A stretch of 19,357 nt of DNA. Origin: Phycisphaerae bacterium. GTDB lineage: Bacteria; Planctomycetota; Phycisphaerae; Phycisphaerales; SM1A02. The notes under the pieces were generated by a model, which saw only the letters and a list, made by a program, of their open reading frames with translations, was not told the origin of the DNA and ran no database searches. Positions within the stretch are counted from its first letter, which is position 1. Each line of letters opens with the position of its first letter. The stretch lies in NCBI GenBank assembly GCA_030432455.1, contig JAUIHC010000003.1, positions 1-19,357 on the forward strand. Reading direction: 5' to 3'. A program made the translations under genes and the position numbers. This document shows, piece after piece, positions 6,933 to 13,555 of this stretch.

Positions 6933-7410
6933 GACCTTCAGGACTCGATGACTCGACCCGCGTCGTCGGATTCCCGGCGACACGACATGCGTCCACCCGT
7001 CGGCCGGACGGTGTCTTGAAGAGGTGTCTGGAATTCGATTCGATCGAAGCCTGGAACGATGGCTCGTGAGACCGTCGTTCCAACCTGCCGGCCGATGCGA
7101 TTCGTGGATCGAATGCGGTATCGGCGTGGCGAACTCGTCGTCGCTGGACCTCCGGGCCCCTGTGGGGTGAATGCCGCAGAGTGTGAGCCTGATCGCGACG
7201 GTTTGCAAGCACAAAATCGCAGACTTTCCACGCCGTGGCGGTAGAGGTCGTTCGAGGAACACGCGATCGCTCGGGCATGCATCATCGGCGCGGTCCGCAG
7301 AGAACGACTCCCGTGATCGCGATTCGGCGGTACGTGAGCAAGTCGGGCGCGTCGATGAACGATGAACGATCAGGCATGTTCCGATCCGCCGGGGGGCGAT
7401 CGAATCCAGC

Positions 7411-7435
7411 GCCTGCGTCGATGTCTCGACGAGGC
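7411..7435 (+). promoter_or_regulatory. Leader hairpin before the first response regulator
   Basis: GCCT-g-CGTCGA (7411-7421) pairs with TCGACGAGGC (7426-7435) around a TGTC loop, with one bulged G. The hairpin ends 8 nt before the Shine-Dalgarno GGGAG (7444-7448). It overlaps the self-complementary GAGGCGCCTC (7431-7440), so two alternative folds are possible. It would lie inside the coding region if the earlier ATG 7362 were used. Confidence 0.35.
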
Positions 7436-7454
7436 GCCTCATTGGGAGCGACGC

Positions 7455-7847
7455 ATGGACCACGCGAACGCCGGGCGACTGCTGATCATCGACAACGACG
7501 ACGCGCTCGTGCATGTGCTGCAACGCCGGCTCGAGCCTCTCGGCTTCGCCTGCGACACCGCGCACTGCGGCCGACAGGGGTTGGCCGCCTTCGATCCCGA
7601 CCGGCATGAGCTGGTGATCACCGATCTCAACATGCCGTCGGGCGACGGCATCGAGTTGTCCCGGGCGATCCGCGGCCGGTCGGATGTGCCGATCGTGGTG
7701 GTCACCGGCTACCGCGAGGCGTTCCGAACCCGCGTTCGAGCCGTGTCGGGCGTGACCGTGATCGAGAAGCCGTTCGATCTCAACGATCTCGTCGATCTCG
7801 TCGACGCCGAGGTCGCGATGTGGCGGGGCGTGCGAGCGGCGGGGTGA
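7455..7847 (+). CDS. Stand-alone receiver-domain response regulator (first of two)
   Basis: This encodes 130 residues that make up one CheY-like receiver domain and nothing else. The acidic pocket reads IIDNDD (residues 11-16), the phosphorylatable aspartate is D57 in VITDLNMP, the switch threonine is T84 in VVVTG, and the lysine is K105 in IEKPF. All key residues are present, so it should accept phosphate. The start ATG 7455 has GGGAG 6 nt upstream; ATG 7362 is an in-frame alternative that would add 31 residues. There is no output domain, so it would signal by protein contact. A second receiver gene follows after 41 bp. No histidine kinase is in the window, so the partner kinase must be encoded elsewhere. 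Confidence 0.88.
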   Translation: MDHANAGRLLIIDNDDALVHVLQRRLEPLGFACDTAHCGRQGLAAFDPDRHELVITDLNMPSGDGIELSRAIRGRSDVPIVVVTGYREAFRTRVRAVSGVTVIEKPFDLNDLVDLVDAEVAMWRGVRAAG

Positions 7848-7888
7848 ACACGATCGGGCCGACTCGGCCCGAGTCCGGGGGATCATCG

Positions 7889-8281
7889 ATGAGACGACGA
7901 CGAATACTGGTGTCGGACGACGACCGCAGCACGCTGGACGCCGTGCGGATCCGTCTGCAGGCCGAGGGGTTCGAGGTCTCGGTGGCCTTCGACGGCTATC
8001 AGGCGGTGGCGATGGCCCGGGCCGAGCATCCCGATCTGGTGGTGCTCGATGTCGGCATGCCCGCGGGCGACGGTTTCAGCGTGCACGAGCGGCTCCGGCA
8101 GATCCCGGAGCTCGACGAGGTCCCGATCATCTACATGACCGGGCAGGATCCCGACACCATCGATCGCCGCGCGATGGCGGAGGGGGCGCGGGCGGTGCTG
8201 CACAAGCCGTTCCGGGGAGTGGATCTCGTCGATGAGTGCCGGGCCGCCCTCGGCTTCTGGACCCGCCGTCCCGCGATCTGA
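7889..8281 (+). CDS. Stand-alone receiver-domain response regulator (second of two)
   Basis: This encodes 130 residues with a complete receiver domain: RRILVSDDD with the acidic pocket at residues 10-12, phospho-acceptor D54 in VVLDVGMP, T84 in IYMTG and K106 in LHKPF. The domain fills the protein and there is no DNA-binding or enzymatic output domain. Start ATG 7889 has GGGGGA about 6 nt upstream; an in-frame ATG at 7820 would overlap the previous gene. It lies 41 bp after a similar but clearly diverged receiver gene, so they may form a phosphorelay or arose by an old duplication. CutC is encoded 43 bp further on but has its own promoter-like sequence. Confidence 0.88.
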   Translation: MRRRRILVSDDDRSTLDAVRIRLQAEGFEVSVAFDGYQAVAMARAEHPDLVVLDVGMPAGDGFSVHERLRQIPELDEVPIIYMTGQDPDTIDRRAMAEGARAVLHKPFRGVDLVDECRAALGFWTRRPAI

Positions 8282-8289
8282 CCATCGGC

Positions 8290-8318
8290 TTGCGTCCACG
8301 CGGTCCGGCGGCGAGCAT
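8290..8318 (+). promoter_or_regulatory. Candidate promoter of cutC (TTGCGT, 17 nt, GAGCAT)
   Basis: TTGCGT (8290-8295) is followed by 17 nt and GAGCAT (8313-8318), which ends 6 nt before the chosen ATG 8325. It fits the leaderless pattern of this window except for the first base of the -10 box. Confidence 0.35.
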
Positions 8319-8324
8319 GCGTCG

Positions 8325-9083
8325 ATGTCGATCGCACCCGTCTTCGAGATTCCCGTCGATGATCCCCTGACCGCCCGCGCCGCCGCGCGATACGCGGACC
8401 GCCTGGAGGTCTGTCGCGATCTCGAGGCCGAGGGACTGACGCCCGATCCCGACCACCTCGCCCGCGTCGTCGAGAACGCCCGACAGGACGGCGAGTCGCC
8501 GCAGATCGCCGTCGTCTTCCAGGAACTGCCCCCGCCCGAGGATCGGCGAGCGGTCGGTCCGGCCGACTTCGCGGTCGGGGCCGGCGATCTCGCGCGTCTC
8601 GCGGACCTGGCGCCCGCCTTCGCCGAGGCGGGGGCGGGCTCGATCGTGCTCGGATTCGTGGACGATGACGGCCTGCCCGATCGGGAGACCATTCGGTCCG
8701 CGGTCGAGATCGCCCGCGACAGCGGTCTGGAGATCGCGTTCCACCGAGCGTTCGATCTCGCCCCCGATCCCGCGGACGCCGCGCGGATCCTCGCCGAACT
8801 CGGGGTGGTCCGGACCCTCGCCGCCGGGGCTTCCGGCTACGACGCCTCGGTCGCCGAGGTGGCGACGCGGGTCGAGCGGCTGGCCGTCGCCGCCGCAGCG
8901 GTCGATCCCGCTCGCTTCGCGATCGTGCCGTGCGGTGGGGTGCGATCGACCAACGCCGCCGACTTCGCGCGGGCGACGCCGCACGTCCATGCCAGTTGTC
9001 GCCGGCGTCCGTCCGCCTTCGAGCTCGGGGTCTTCGACCACGACGAGGCGGCCGCCCTGCGCCGCATCCTGCACCCCGCGTGA
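8325..9083 (+). CDS. cutC: CutC family protein
   Basis: This encodes 252 residues. A CutC-like TIM-barrel pattern is visible: VFEIPVDDPLTARAAARYADRLEVCRDLEAEGLTPD at the N-terminus (the usual EIA/RIELC..L..GGLTPS region), IVLGFVDDDGLPD, IAFHRAFDLAPDP (the family's FHRAFD motif), TLAAGASGYDA, VPCGGVRSTN and HASC near the end. Length matches the family, about 240-250. CutC was named for copper homeostasis in E. coli but its biochemical role is unsettled. Oddity: the MIRPR motif that normally follows the third strand is replaced by VVFQELPPPEDR. Start ATG 8325 is chosen because the domain begins immediately; an earlier in-frame ATG at 8232 would overlap the previous gene. Its stop lies 23 bp before pyrD. 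Confidence 0.85.
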   Translation: MSIAPVFEIPVDDPLTARAAARYADRLEVCRDLEAEGLTPDPDHLARVVENARQDGESPQIAVVFQELPPPEDRRAVGPADFAVGAGDLARLADLAPAFAEAGAGSIVLGFVDDDGLPDRETIRSAVEIARDSGLEIAFHRAFDLAPDPADAARILAELGVVRTLAAGASGYDASVAEVATRVERLAVAAAAVDPARFAIVPCGGVRSTNAADFARATPHVHASCRRRPSAFELGVFDHDEAAALRRILHPA

Positions 9084-9093
9084 TCGCCCGCGA

Positions 9094-9099
9094 TACTCT
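9094..9099 (+). promoter_or_regulatory. -10 box TACTCT, leaderless start of pyrD
   Basis: TACTCT ends 7 nt before ATG 9107, with no Shine-Dalgarno site in the 23-bp gap after cutC. pyrD may therefore start its own transcript. Confidence 0.55.
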
Positions 9100-9106
9100 C
9101 CGGCCC

Positions 9107-10039
9107 ATGTCCGGACTCGCCACCACGCTCTGCGGAGTACCGCTGAGGAATCCGCTCGTCGCCGCGGCGGGGACCGCGGGCTACGGACCGGAGCTCGCCG
9201 AGGTCGTTCCGGCGAGCACATTCGGCGCCATCGTCACCAAGTCGATCACCCCGGAGTCTCGGACGGGCAATCCGCCCTGGCGGGTGGTCGATCTTCCCGC
9301 GGGGATGTTCAACGCGATCGGGCTCGCCAATGTCGGACTCGACCGATTCATGACCGATGTGGTGCCGGAGCTGGCGGCGCTCGACACCGTCGTGATCGGG
9401 TCGATCGCCGGGCACACGCTCGAGGACTTTGCGACGGTCGCCGCGGGCTTCGCGGATCCGTCCGCCGAGTCGATCCGACTGGTCGAGGTGAATGTGTCCT
9501 GTCCCAACACCGCGACGGGGCGGTTGTTCGGGGACGATCCCGTCCTGCTCGCCGATGTCGTGGCGGCGGTGGTGGAACGGCTCGCGGGAACGCCGGTGCT
9601 CGTGAAGCTCTCGCCCGGCTCCGCCGGCGTTCCCGATCTCGCCGAGATCGCGGTCCGATCCGGCGCCGCGGGCGTCACACTCGCCAACACCATGCCCGCG
9701 ATGGCGATCGACCCCGAGACGCGACGATCCCGCATCGGTCGGGCGAGCGGTGGACTCTCCGGCCCCGCCGTGCATCCGATCGCGGTCAGGCTCGTCCACG
9801 AGACCCGGCGACGGTTCGAGGAGGCATCGCTGACCGCCGCCATCGTCGGGCTCGGAGGCGTGCTCTCCTGGAAGGACGCCGCGGAGTTCGTGCTGGTCGG
9901 CGCCGACGCGGTGGGCATCGGAACCGGACTCTTCGTCGATCCGCGGCTTCCCCGGCGGATCGTGCGGGGCCTCGATTCCTGGGTGCGTCGGCAGCGGGTC
10001 GCGGGCATTCGCGATCTGCAGGGGGCGGTCGAGTCGTGA
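9107..10039 (+). CDS. pyrD: Dihydroorotate dehydrogenase, class 1 (PyrDB-like)
   Basis: This encodes 310 residues. It would oxidise dihydroorotate to orotate in UMP synthesis, in the cytoplasm, using FMN. Family motifs are present in order: LRNPLVAAAGTAGYG, the FMN-contacting K45 in IVTKSITPESRTGNPPWR, GMFNAIGLANVG, the active-site loop VNVSCPNT with C132, VLVKLSPG, GVTLANT, GLSGPAVHPIA, then IVGLGGV and VGADAVGIGTGLF at the C-terminus. A cysteine as catalytic base marks class 1 enzymes, which are soluble. Class 1B enzymes use an NAD-linked PyrK partner, but none is encoded in this window. The size fits class 1B. The stop overlaps the GTG of the next gene as GTGA. The call is secure; the 1A/1B split is inferred. 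Confidence 0.93.
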   Translation: MSGLATTLCGVPLRNPLVAAAGTAGYGPELAEVVPASTFGAIVTKSITPESRTGNPPWRVVDLPAGMFNAIGLANVGLDRFMTDVVPELAALDTVVIGSIAGHTLEDFATVAAGFADPSAESIRLVEVNVSCPNTATGRLFGDDPVLLADVVAAVVERLAGTPVLVKLSPGSAGVPDLAEIAVRSGAAGVTLANTMPAMAIDPETRRSRIGRASGGLSGPAVHPIAVRLVHETRRRFEEASLTAAIVGLGGVLSWKDAAEFVLVGADAVGIGTGLFVDPRLPRRIVRGLDSWVRRQRVAGIRDLQGAVES

Positions 10040-10488
10040 GGCGGCGGGAGCGAGCGAGGTTCGACGAGCTCCTCGACGCGGTCGTCGCGAGCCTGCCCGA
10101 GGCGGTTCTGGACCTCTTCGACGAGAAGCCGCTGGTGGTCGAGGACCGACCGAGTCCCGAGGTTCTCCGCGAGTTCGGGCTGGGGCCCGAGGAGGCCGAC
10201 GAGATCTGCGGACTGCACTCCGGCCCGATGGGGGAGCTGCGACCGTTGGGCACCGACGACGGCGTCAGCCCGATCGACGAGATCGGCGTGATCCACATCT
10301 ACCGGGAGGGGATCATCGCCTGCGCAGGGGGGTGGGAACCGTGGACCGATGTGGACGAGGACGGCACCGCGATCTCGGGAGGCGGCGAGGAGCTCATCCG
10401 CGAGGAGATCCTGATCACCATCCTGCACGAGGTCGGGCACCACTTCGGGCTCGACGAGGACGATCTGGATCGACTCGGATTCGCGTGA
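10036..10488 (+). CDS. Zincin-like metallopeptidase family protein
   Basis: This encodes 150 residues starting at GTG 10036 within the pyrD stop (GTGA overlap). The C-terminus carries a clear zinc-protease motif: ILHEVGHHFGLDEDDLDRLG, with HExxH at 131-135 and the family-typical extra histidine and Dxx(D/E)LxxLG tail. The region before it, IGVIHIYREGI, resembles the barrel strand of the small PF06262-type zincins, which are usually 110-150 residues and have no known substrate. No signal peptide or membrane segment is present, so it is likely cytoplasmic. The frame stays open far upstream through pyrD, but coding bias and the coupled GTG support this start. It converges with the zinc-ribbon gene only 18 bp away. 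Confidence 0.85.
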   Translation: MRRRERARFDELLDAVVASLPEAVLDLFDEKPLVVEDRPSPEVLREFGLGPEEADEICGLHSGPMGELRPLGTDDGVSPIDEIGVIHIYREGIIACAGGWEPWTDVDEDGTAISGGGEELIREEILITILHEVGHHFGLDEDDLDRLGFA

Positions 10489-10506
10489 GCGTCGGTGCGG
10501 GCGTGG

Positions 10507-11250
10507 TCAGGACGCCTCGGTCTCCGCGGTCTCCAGATACAGGATGCGGTTGCAGTTGGGGCACTGCTGCACGCCCGACGAGGTGTCGTGGAGGTTGACC
10601 ACCAGGTAGTAGGGCATCTGCACGTGGCAGGAACCGCAGGAATACTCGCGGTGTCGCTTGCTGACCTCCATGACCGGCGCGAGGGTCTCGCCCTCGTTCT
10701 GCTCGGCCACCTCGTCGAAGATCGTCATGATCTTCTCGGGAATGCGGGAAGCCGCCTCGCCACGCTCGCGTTCGAGTTCACCGAGGCGGTCCGCGACCGC
10801 GGCCTCGCACTCGGCGCACTCGGCCCGAGCGACCTCGACGAGTCGTTCCCGGTCGGCGACCTGCTCGGCGAGTTCCTCGACCTCGCGGCCCATGGTCTCG
10901 ATCCGCTCCATCTCGGCGAGCTGACTCGTCTCCACCTCGTCCCGGAGGGACTGGAGCGACTTCATCTCACTGAGAATCGCCTGATACTGCTTGTCGGTGG
11001 TGGAGGCGTTGAGCTCCGCCCGAAGCTTCTCGATGCGGGCGCCGAAGTCCGCGGCCTCGCCTTCGAGGTTGGCCAGATGCGCCTGCGACTGACGCCGCCG
11101 CGACTCCGCCTCCTCGTGCAGCGAGCGGACCTCGCCGAGCTTGCGCTCGCGGATCCGCAGGACATCCTGCGCCGAGTCCACTCGGGAACGGAGTCCGCGC
11201 CACTGGCTGTCCACGCGGTAGAGGGCGATCAGGTCGTCGGTGAGGCTCAT
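10507..11250 (-). CDS. C4-type zinc-ribbon coiled-coil protein (CT398/DUF164-like)
   Basis: This encodes 247 residues. Residues about 1-190 are a long antiparallel coiled coil rich in Glu, Arg and Leu, with the family landmark TDKQYQAILSEMKSLQ at 85-100 near the turn. The C-terminal 45 residues form a zinc ribbon with cysteine pairs CGSC (205/208) and CPNC (230/233), followed by RILYL. This is the arrangement of the CT398 family, a conserved bacterial protein of uncertain role, linked in some species to sigma-54 or secretion proteins. An extra CAEC at 145-148 within the coil is unusual but may be chance. The gene stands alone with its own TACCAT box 7 nt before the ATG and no Shine-Dalgarno site. 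It lies 52 bp downstream of cdsA. Confidence 0.88.
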   Translation of the reverse strand: MSLTDDLIALYRVDSQWRGLRSRVDSAQDVLRIRERKLGEVRSLHEEAESRRRQSQAHLANLEGEAADFGARIEKLRAELNASTTDKQYQAILSEMKSLQSLRDEVETSQLAEMERIETMGREVEELAEQVADRERLVEVARAECAECEAAVADRLGELERERGEAASRIPEKIMTIFDEVAEQNEGETLAPVMEVSKRHREYSCGSCHVQMPYYLVVNLHDTSSGVQQCPNCNRILYLETAETEAS

Positions 11251-11257
11251 CCGGGCG

Positions 11258-11263
11258 ATGGTA
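11258..11263 (-). promoter_or_regulatory. -10 box TACCAT, leaderless start of the zinc-ribbon gene
   Basis: On the minus strand TACCAT ends 7 nt before ATG 11250, preceded by TGC. The 52-bp gap to cdsA has no Shine-Dalgarno site. Confidence 0.6.
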
Positions 11264-11302
11264 GCAGCGCCGTCGTGGTTCGCGGGTCGTTCGACACGGC
11301 GA

Positions 11303-12166
11303 TCAGGTCGAGATCGCGACGATTGCCCACGCCACCGGCGCCGCGAGGAGCGGCGAATCGAGGACATCGAGCGCACCGCCCATCCCCGGAAGCAGATGAC
11401 CGCTGTCCTTGGCCCCGGCCTCCCGCTTGAGAAGGCTCTCCAGCAGGTCGCCGACCGCGCCGACCACGCCGAGGGTTCCGCCGCCCGCCACGCCGACCCA
11501 CATCGGGATCGCCGGCTGCAGTGCCGCCAGTCCGGCGCCTGCGGCGGCCGCCCAGACCACCGCGCCGATGCCACCCTCGACCGTCTTGCCGGGGCTCAGC
11601 CACGGGATCAGTGTGCGGCGGCCGATCGACATGCCGGTGACATACGCCCCGATGTCTCCGGCCTTCACCACCATGAGGAGGCCCGCCGCGGTCGGGGCCC
11701 CGATCCGGTGGATCGTCAGGATCCAGAACGCGGGGAGCAGCCCGGTCCAGAACGCCGCCCCCAGCATCGCCCCGACACCGGTGAATCCGCCTTTCACCTG
11801 CTTCGAGCGGCCGATGGCGATCGCCGCCGCGAGGATCGCGACGGTGGGTCCGAGCAAGCCGATGCCGACCGCGGTGGCGGCGTCGGGCGCGTGCTCGGGA
11901 CCGGCGGGCGTGAACGTCGCCGCCAGCGGCGCGAGCAGCATCGCTTCGGCGCCGATCACGGTCGCGATCGTCGAGGCGCGGGCGCCAGCGCCTCGAAGGA
12001 GCGCTGCCGCCTCGATCGCCGCGATCGGAACCAAGATCAGCGCCGCCGCCAGTGCGAACGCGATCCCCGACTCGCCGAGCCGGTCCGCGAGCATCCCGTC
12101 CAGCATCGTCAGACCCGCGAGGGCGAGGATGAGCAGGGGGCCGGTGATGAGTCGTCGGCTGAGCAC
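11303..12166 (-). CDS. cdsA: Phosphatidate cytidylyltransferase
   Basis: This encodes 287 residues with about seven hydrophobic segments. It would make CDP-diacylglycerol from phosphatidic acid and CTP in the inner membrane. Conserved C-terminal features are visible: VKAGDIGAYVTG (168-178), SIGRRTLIPWLSPGKTVEG (180-198) and the signature SLLKREAGAKDSG (244-256) with K247, R248, K253 and D254, ending in LPGMGGALDVLDS. In the common signature the last part is PGHGG..DR.D; here M262 replaces His and V268 replaces Arg. Both aspartates are kept. The start GTG 12166 has GAGG 6 nt upstream; no nearby ATG precedes the first helix. It lies 46 bp after the rhodanese gene and probably belongs to the recX operon. 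Confidence 0.88.
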   Translation of the reverse strand: MLSRRLITGPLLILALAGLTMLDGMLADRLGESGIAFALAAALILVPIAAIEAAALLRGAGARASTIATVIGAEAMLLAPLAATFTPAGPEHAPDAATAVGIGLLGPTVAILAAAIAIGRSKQVKGGFTGVGAMLGAAFWTGLLPAFWILTIHRIGAPTAAGLLMVVKAGDIGAYVTGMSIGRRTLIPWLSPGKTVEGGIGAVVWAAAAGAGLAALQPAIPMWVGVAGGGTLGVVGAVGDLLESLLKREAGAKDSGHLLPGMGGALDVLDSPLLAAPVAWAIVAIST

Positions 12167-12212
12167 GCGAGACCTCGAAGGGGCGGTGGACGATGACCCG
12201 GTGGGAGGAGGG

Positions 12213-12569
12213 TCAGTAGCGGGGCACGGTCGCGTCGATCTCGGAGCTCCACCGGTCGATGCCGCCCGCCAGCGAGCGGACGTCGTCGAACCCCTGCTCG
12301 CGGAGGAAGGCGACGACCTGCAGACTCCGCACGCCGTGATGGCAGTACACCACGATCGGCGATTCGGCGTGCTGCTCGAGCTCGGGGAGTCGGGCTGCGA
12401 TCTCGCCCATCGGGACATGCACGGCGCCGTGGATGACCGCGGTCGCGACCTCGAACGCCTCCCGGCAGTCCAGAAGCATCGGCGGATCGTCGGTGCCGAG
12501 CGCGGCGGCCGCCTCCGCGGGGCCGATCTCCCAGGGATGTCGGGGCGGTTCGGGGTCGGGTGTGGTCAT
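12213..12569 (-). CDS. Rhodanese-like single-domain sulfurtransferase
   Basis: This encodes 118 residues that form one rhodanese domain. MLLDCREAFEVATAVIHGAVHVPMGEI matches the first half of the domain (LLDVRE..E...GHI.GA.HIP). The active-site loop is VVYCHHGVRS with catalytic C76 followed by HHGVRS, the loop type seen in small sulfurtransferases and in MoeB-fused rhodaneses. FLREQGFDDVRSLAGGIDRW closes the domain. It would carry a persulfide on C76; the acceptor is unknown. Molybdopterin genes lie further along the window but not next to it, so a link to that pathway is only a possibility. GGAG lies about 9 nt before the ATG. It sits between recX and cdsA. Confidence 0.92.
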   Translation of the reverse strand: MTTPDPEPPRHPWEIGPAEAAAALGTDDPPMLLDCREAFEVATAVIHGAVHVPMGEIAARLPELEQHAESPIVVYCHHGVRSLQVVAFLREQGFDDVRSLAGGIDRWSSEIDATVPRY

Positions 12570-12620
12570 CGGGGGGGCTCCGGGACTGGGGAACGATGGA
12601 CGGACATCACGGTCCGGCGA

Positions 12621-13145
12621 TCAATCGTCGGAGGCGTCGAGGATCGCGTCGTCGAGGCCGCAGTGTCGCAGGGCGCTCCGGATCGTGTCGGGTTCGAAGC
12701 CGGCGCGAGCCAGCCGGGCCGTCAGCGTGCGGAGCCCGTCCGGCCGGGTCGGGTCCAGTCCGCGACCGCGGCGTCGGATCGCCGCGATCGCCGCGTCGAT
12801 CTCGGGTGTGATCACCGGTTCCGGATGATCGGCGTCGGTCGATGCGGCGGCGAGGACCGAGTCGATGCCGGCGTCGTCGAGGCCCGCAGCGGCGAGCCGA
12901 GCGCGGACATCCGCGGTGCTGCGACCTTCCCGTCGCCACCGTCGCACGCGATCGGTCGCGACCCGCTGATCGTCCAGCAGTCCCTGTCGGCGAAGTTCTT
13001 CGAGCACGCGGGCGGCGACGTCATCGGACCTGTCGCCGCGGACGAGCCGGGACTTCAGTTCCGCCGCCAGAAGATCCCGCCCGGCCAGCGCATCGAGCGC
13101 CTGCCGATGGGCCGCCTCGAACTCACCATCGTTGGTCGAGGTCAT
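12621..13145 (-). CDS. recX: Regulatory protein RecX
   Basis: This encodes 174 residues. RecX binds RecA filaments and limits recombination. The three-helix repeats of the family are visible: HRQALDALAGRDLLAAELKSRL (12-33), VLEELRRQGLLDDQRVATDRVRRW (46-69) with the typical L..GL.DD..(Y/V)A..(Y/W)V pattern, and RSTADVRARLAAAGLDDAGIDSVL (74-97). Further repeats lie at the C-terminus (GLRTLTARLARAGFEPDTIRSAL). The length fits. recA is often next to recX but is not in this window; here recX follows a small TPR gene by 12 bp and precedes the rhodanese gene. GAGG lies a few bases upstream of the ATG. Confidence 0.85.
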   Translation of the reverse strand: MTSTNDGEFEAAHRQALDALAGRDLLAAELKSRLVRGDRSDDVAARVLEELRRQGLLDDQRVATDRVRRWRREGRSTADVRARLAAAGLDDAGIDSVLAAASTDADHPEPVITPEIDAAIAAIRRRGRGLDPTRPDGLRTLTARLARAGFEPDTIRSALRHCGLDDAILDASDD

Positions 13146-13157
13146 GCGGTCCTCGTC

Positions 13158-13478
13158 TCAGCCGTCGAGTTCGACGAGGAGCGCGGACAACTCCGCGCGG
13201 GCGTGGGGGTCTCCGCCCCGGTCGGCGGCCGCCAGGCCGGATCGCACCGCGGCGATCGCCTCCGCCCGACGGTCGAGCGCCTCGAGCGAGCGGGCGCAGT
13301 GGTAGTGGATGTAGCCGTCGTCGGGGTCGGCGGCCGCGGCCCGCTCGTACCACCCGATCGCGGTCTCGTGCTCGCCGCGGCCGGCATGTTCCTGAGCGAT
13401 CCCATACAGGCAGAAGGCGTCCTCGGGATCGGCATCGAGCAGCGCCATGAGACGAGCGAGTCGGTCGGGTGCGGTCAT
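13158..13478 (-). CDS. Small tetratricopeptide-repeat protein
   Basis: This encodes 106 residues that read as two to three TPR units: DAFCLYGIAQEHAGRGEHETAIGWYERAAAADPDD (20-54) followed by GYIHYHCARSLEALDRRAEAIAAVRSGLAAA. No signal peptide or other domain is present, so it is likely a cytoplasmic adaptor. The gene heads the minus-strand group recX, rhodanese, cdsA and lies 12 bp before recX, so co-transcription is likely. It is divergent from the lipoprotein gene, with 77 bp between them. A GACAAT hexamer lies 6 nt before the ATG. Confidence 0.82.
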   Translation of the reverse strand: MTAPDRLARLMALLDADPEDAFCLYGIAQEHAGRGEHETAIGWYERAAAADPDDGYIHYHCARSLEALDRRAEAIAAVRSGLAAADRGGDPHARAELSALLVELDG

Positions 13479-13484
13479 CCCGGG

Positions 13485-13490
13485 ATTGTC
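13485..13490 (-). promoter_or_regulatory. Candidate -10 box GACAAT before the TPR-recX operon
   Basis: GACAAT ends 6 nt before ATG 13478 on the minus strand, at the same place as the TA(C/G)NNT boxes but with a different first base. There is no Shine-Dalgarno site in the gap. Confidence 0.35.
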
Positions 13491-13541
13491 GAGGGGCGGA
13501 GGCGGGGCTGCAAGGGACGGCGTCGATCCCGTCGGCGGTGA

Positions 13542-13547
13542 TACGCT
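13542..13547 (+). promoter_or_regulatory. -10 box TACGCT, leaderless start of the lipoprotein gene
   Basis: TACGCT ends 8 nt before ATG 13556, in the 77-bp gap shared with the divergent TPR gene. Confidence 0.5.
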
Positions 13548-13555
13548 CGGTGGTC

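Larger units (their letters stand above)
6691..7454. other. Long gene-free stretch between divergent regulator genes
   Basis: Around 760 bases hold no convincing gene. Open frames here are short or are extensions of neighbours and lack the strong third-position GC of real genes in this window. The stretch is visibly less GC-rich around 7010-7230. It contains the triple 16-bp repeat, the palindrome TTCGATCGAA (7039-7048), CCACG-C-CGTGG (7228-7238) and a hairpin at 7411-7435. Promoters for the regulator and the response regulators must lie here, but I could not place them. Confidence 0.5.

Noticed and set aside
5561..7069. 502-codon plus-strand frame
   Set aside because: It is antisense to the HTH-TPR regulator, whose motifs and Shine-Dalgarno site are convincing.
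8665..10035. Upstream extension of the zincin frame through pyrD
   Set aside because: The frame is open but the sequence is an arginine-rich shadow of cutC and pyrD; the coupled GTG 10036 fits the family length.
11409..13541. 710-codon plus-strand frame
   Set aside because: It runs antisense to cdsA, rhodanese, recX and the TPR gene, all supported by motifs.
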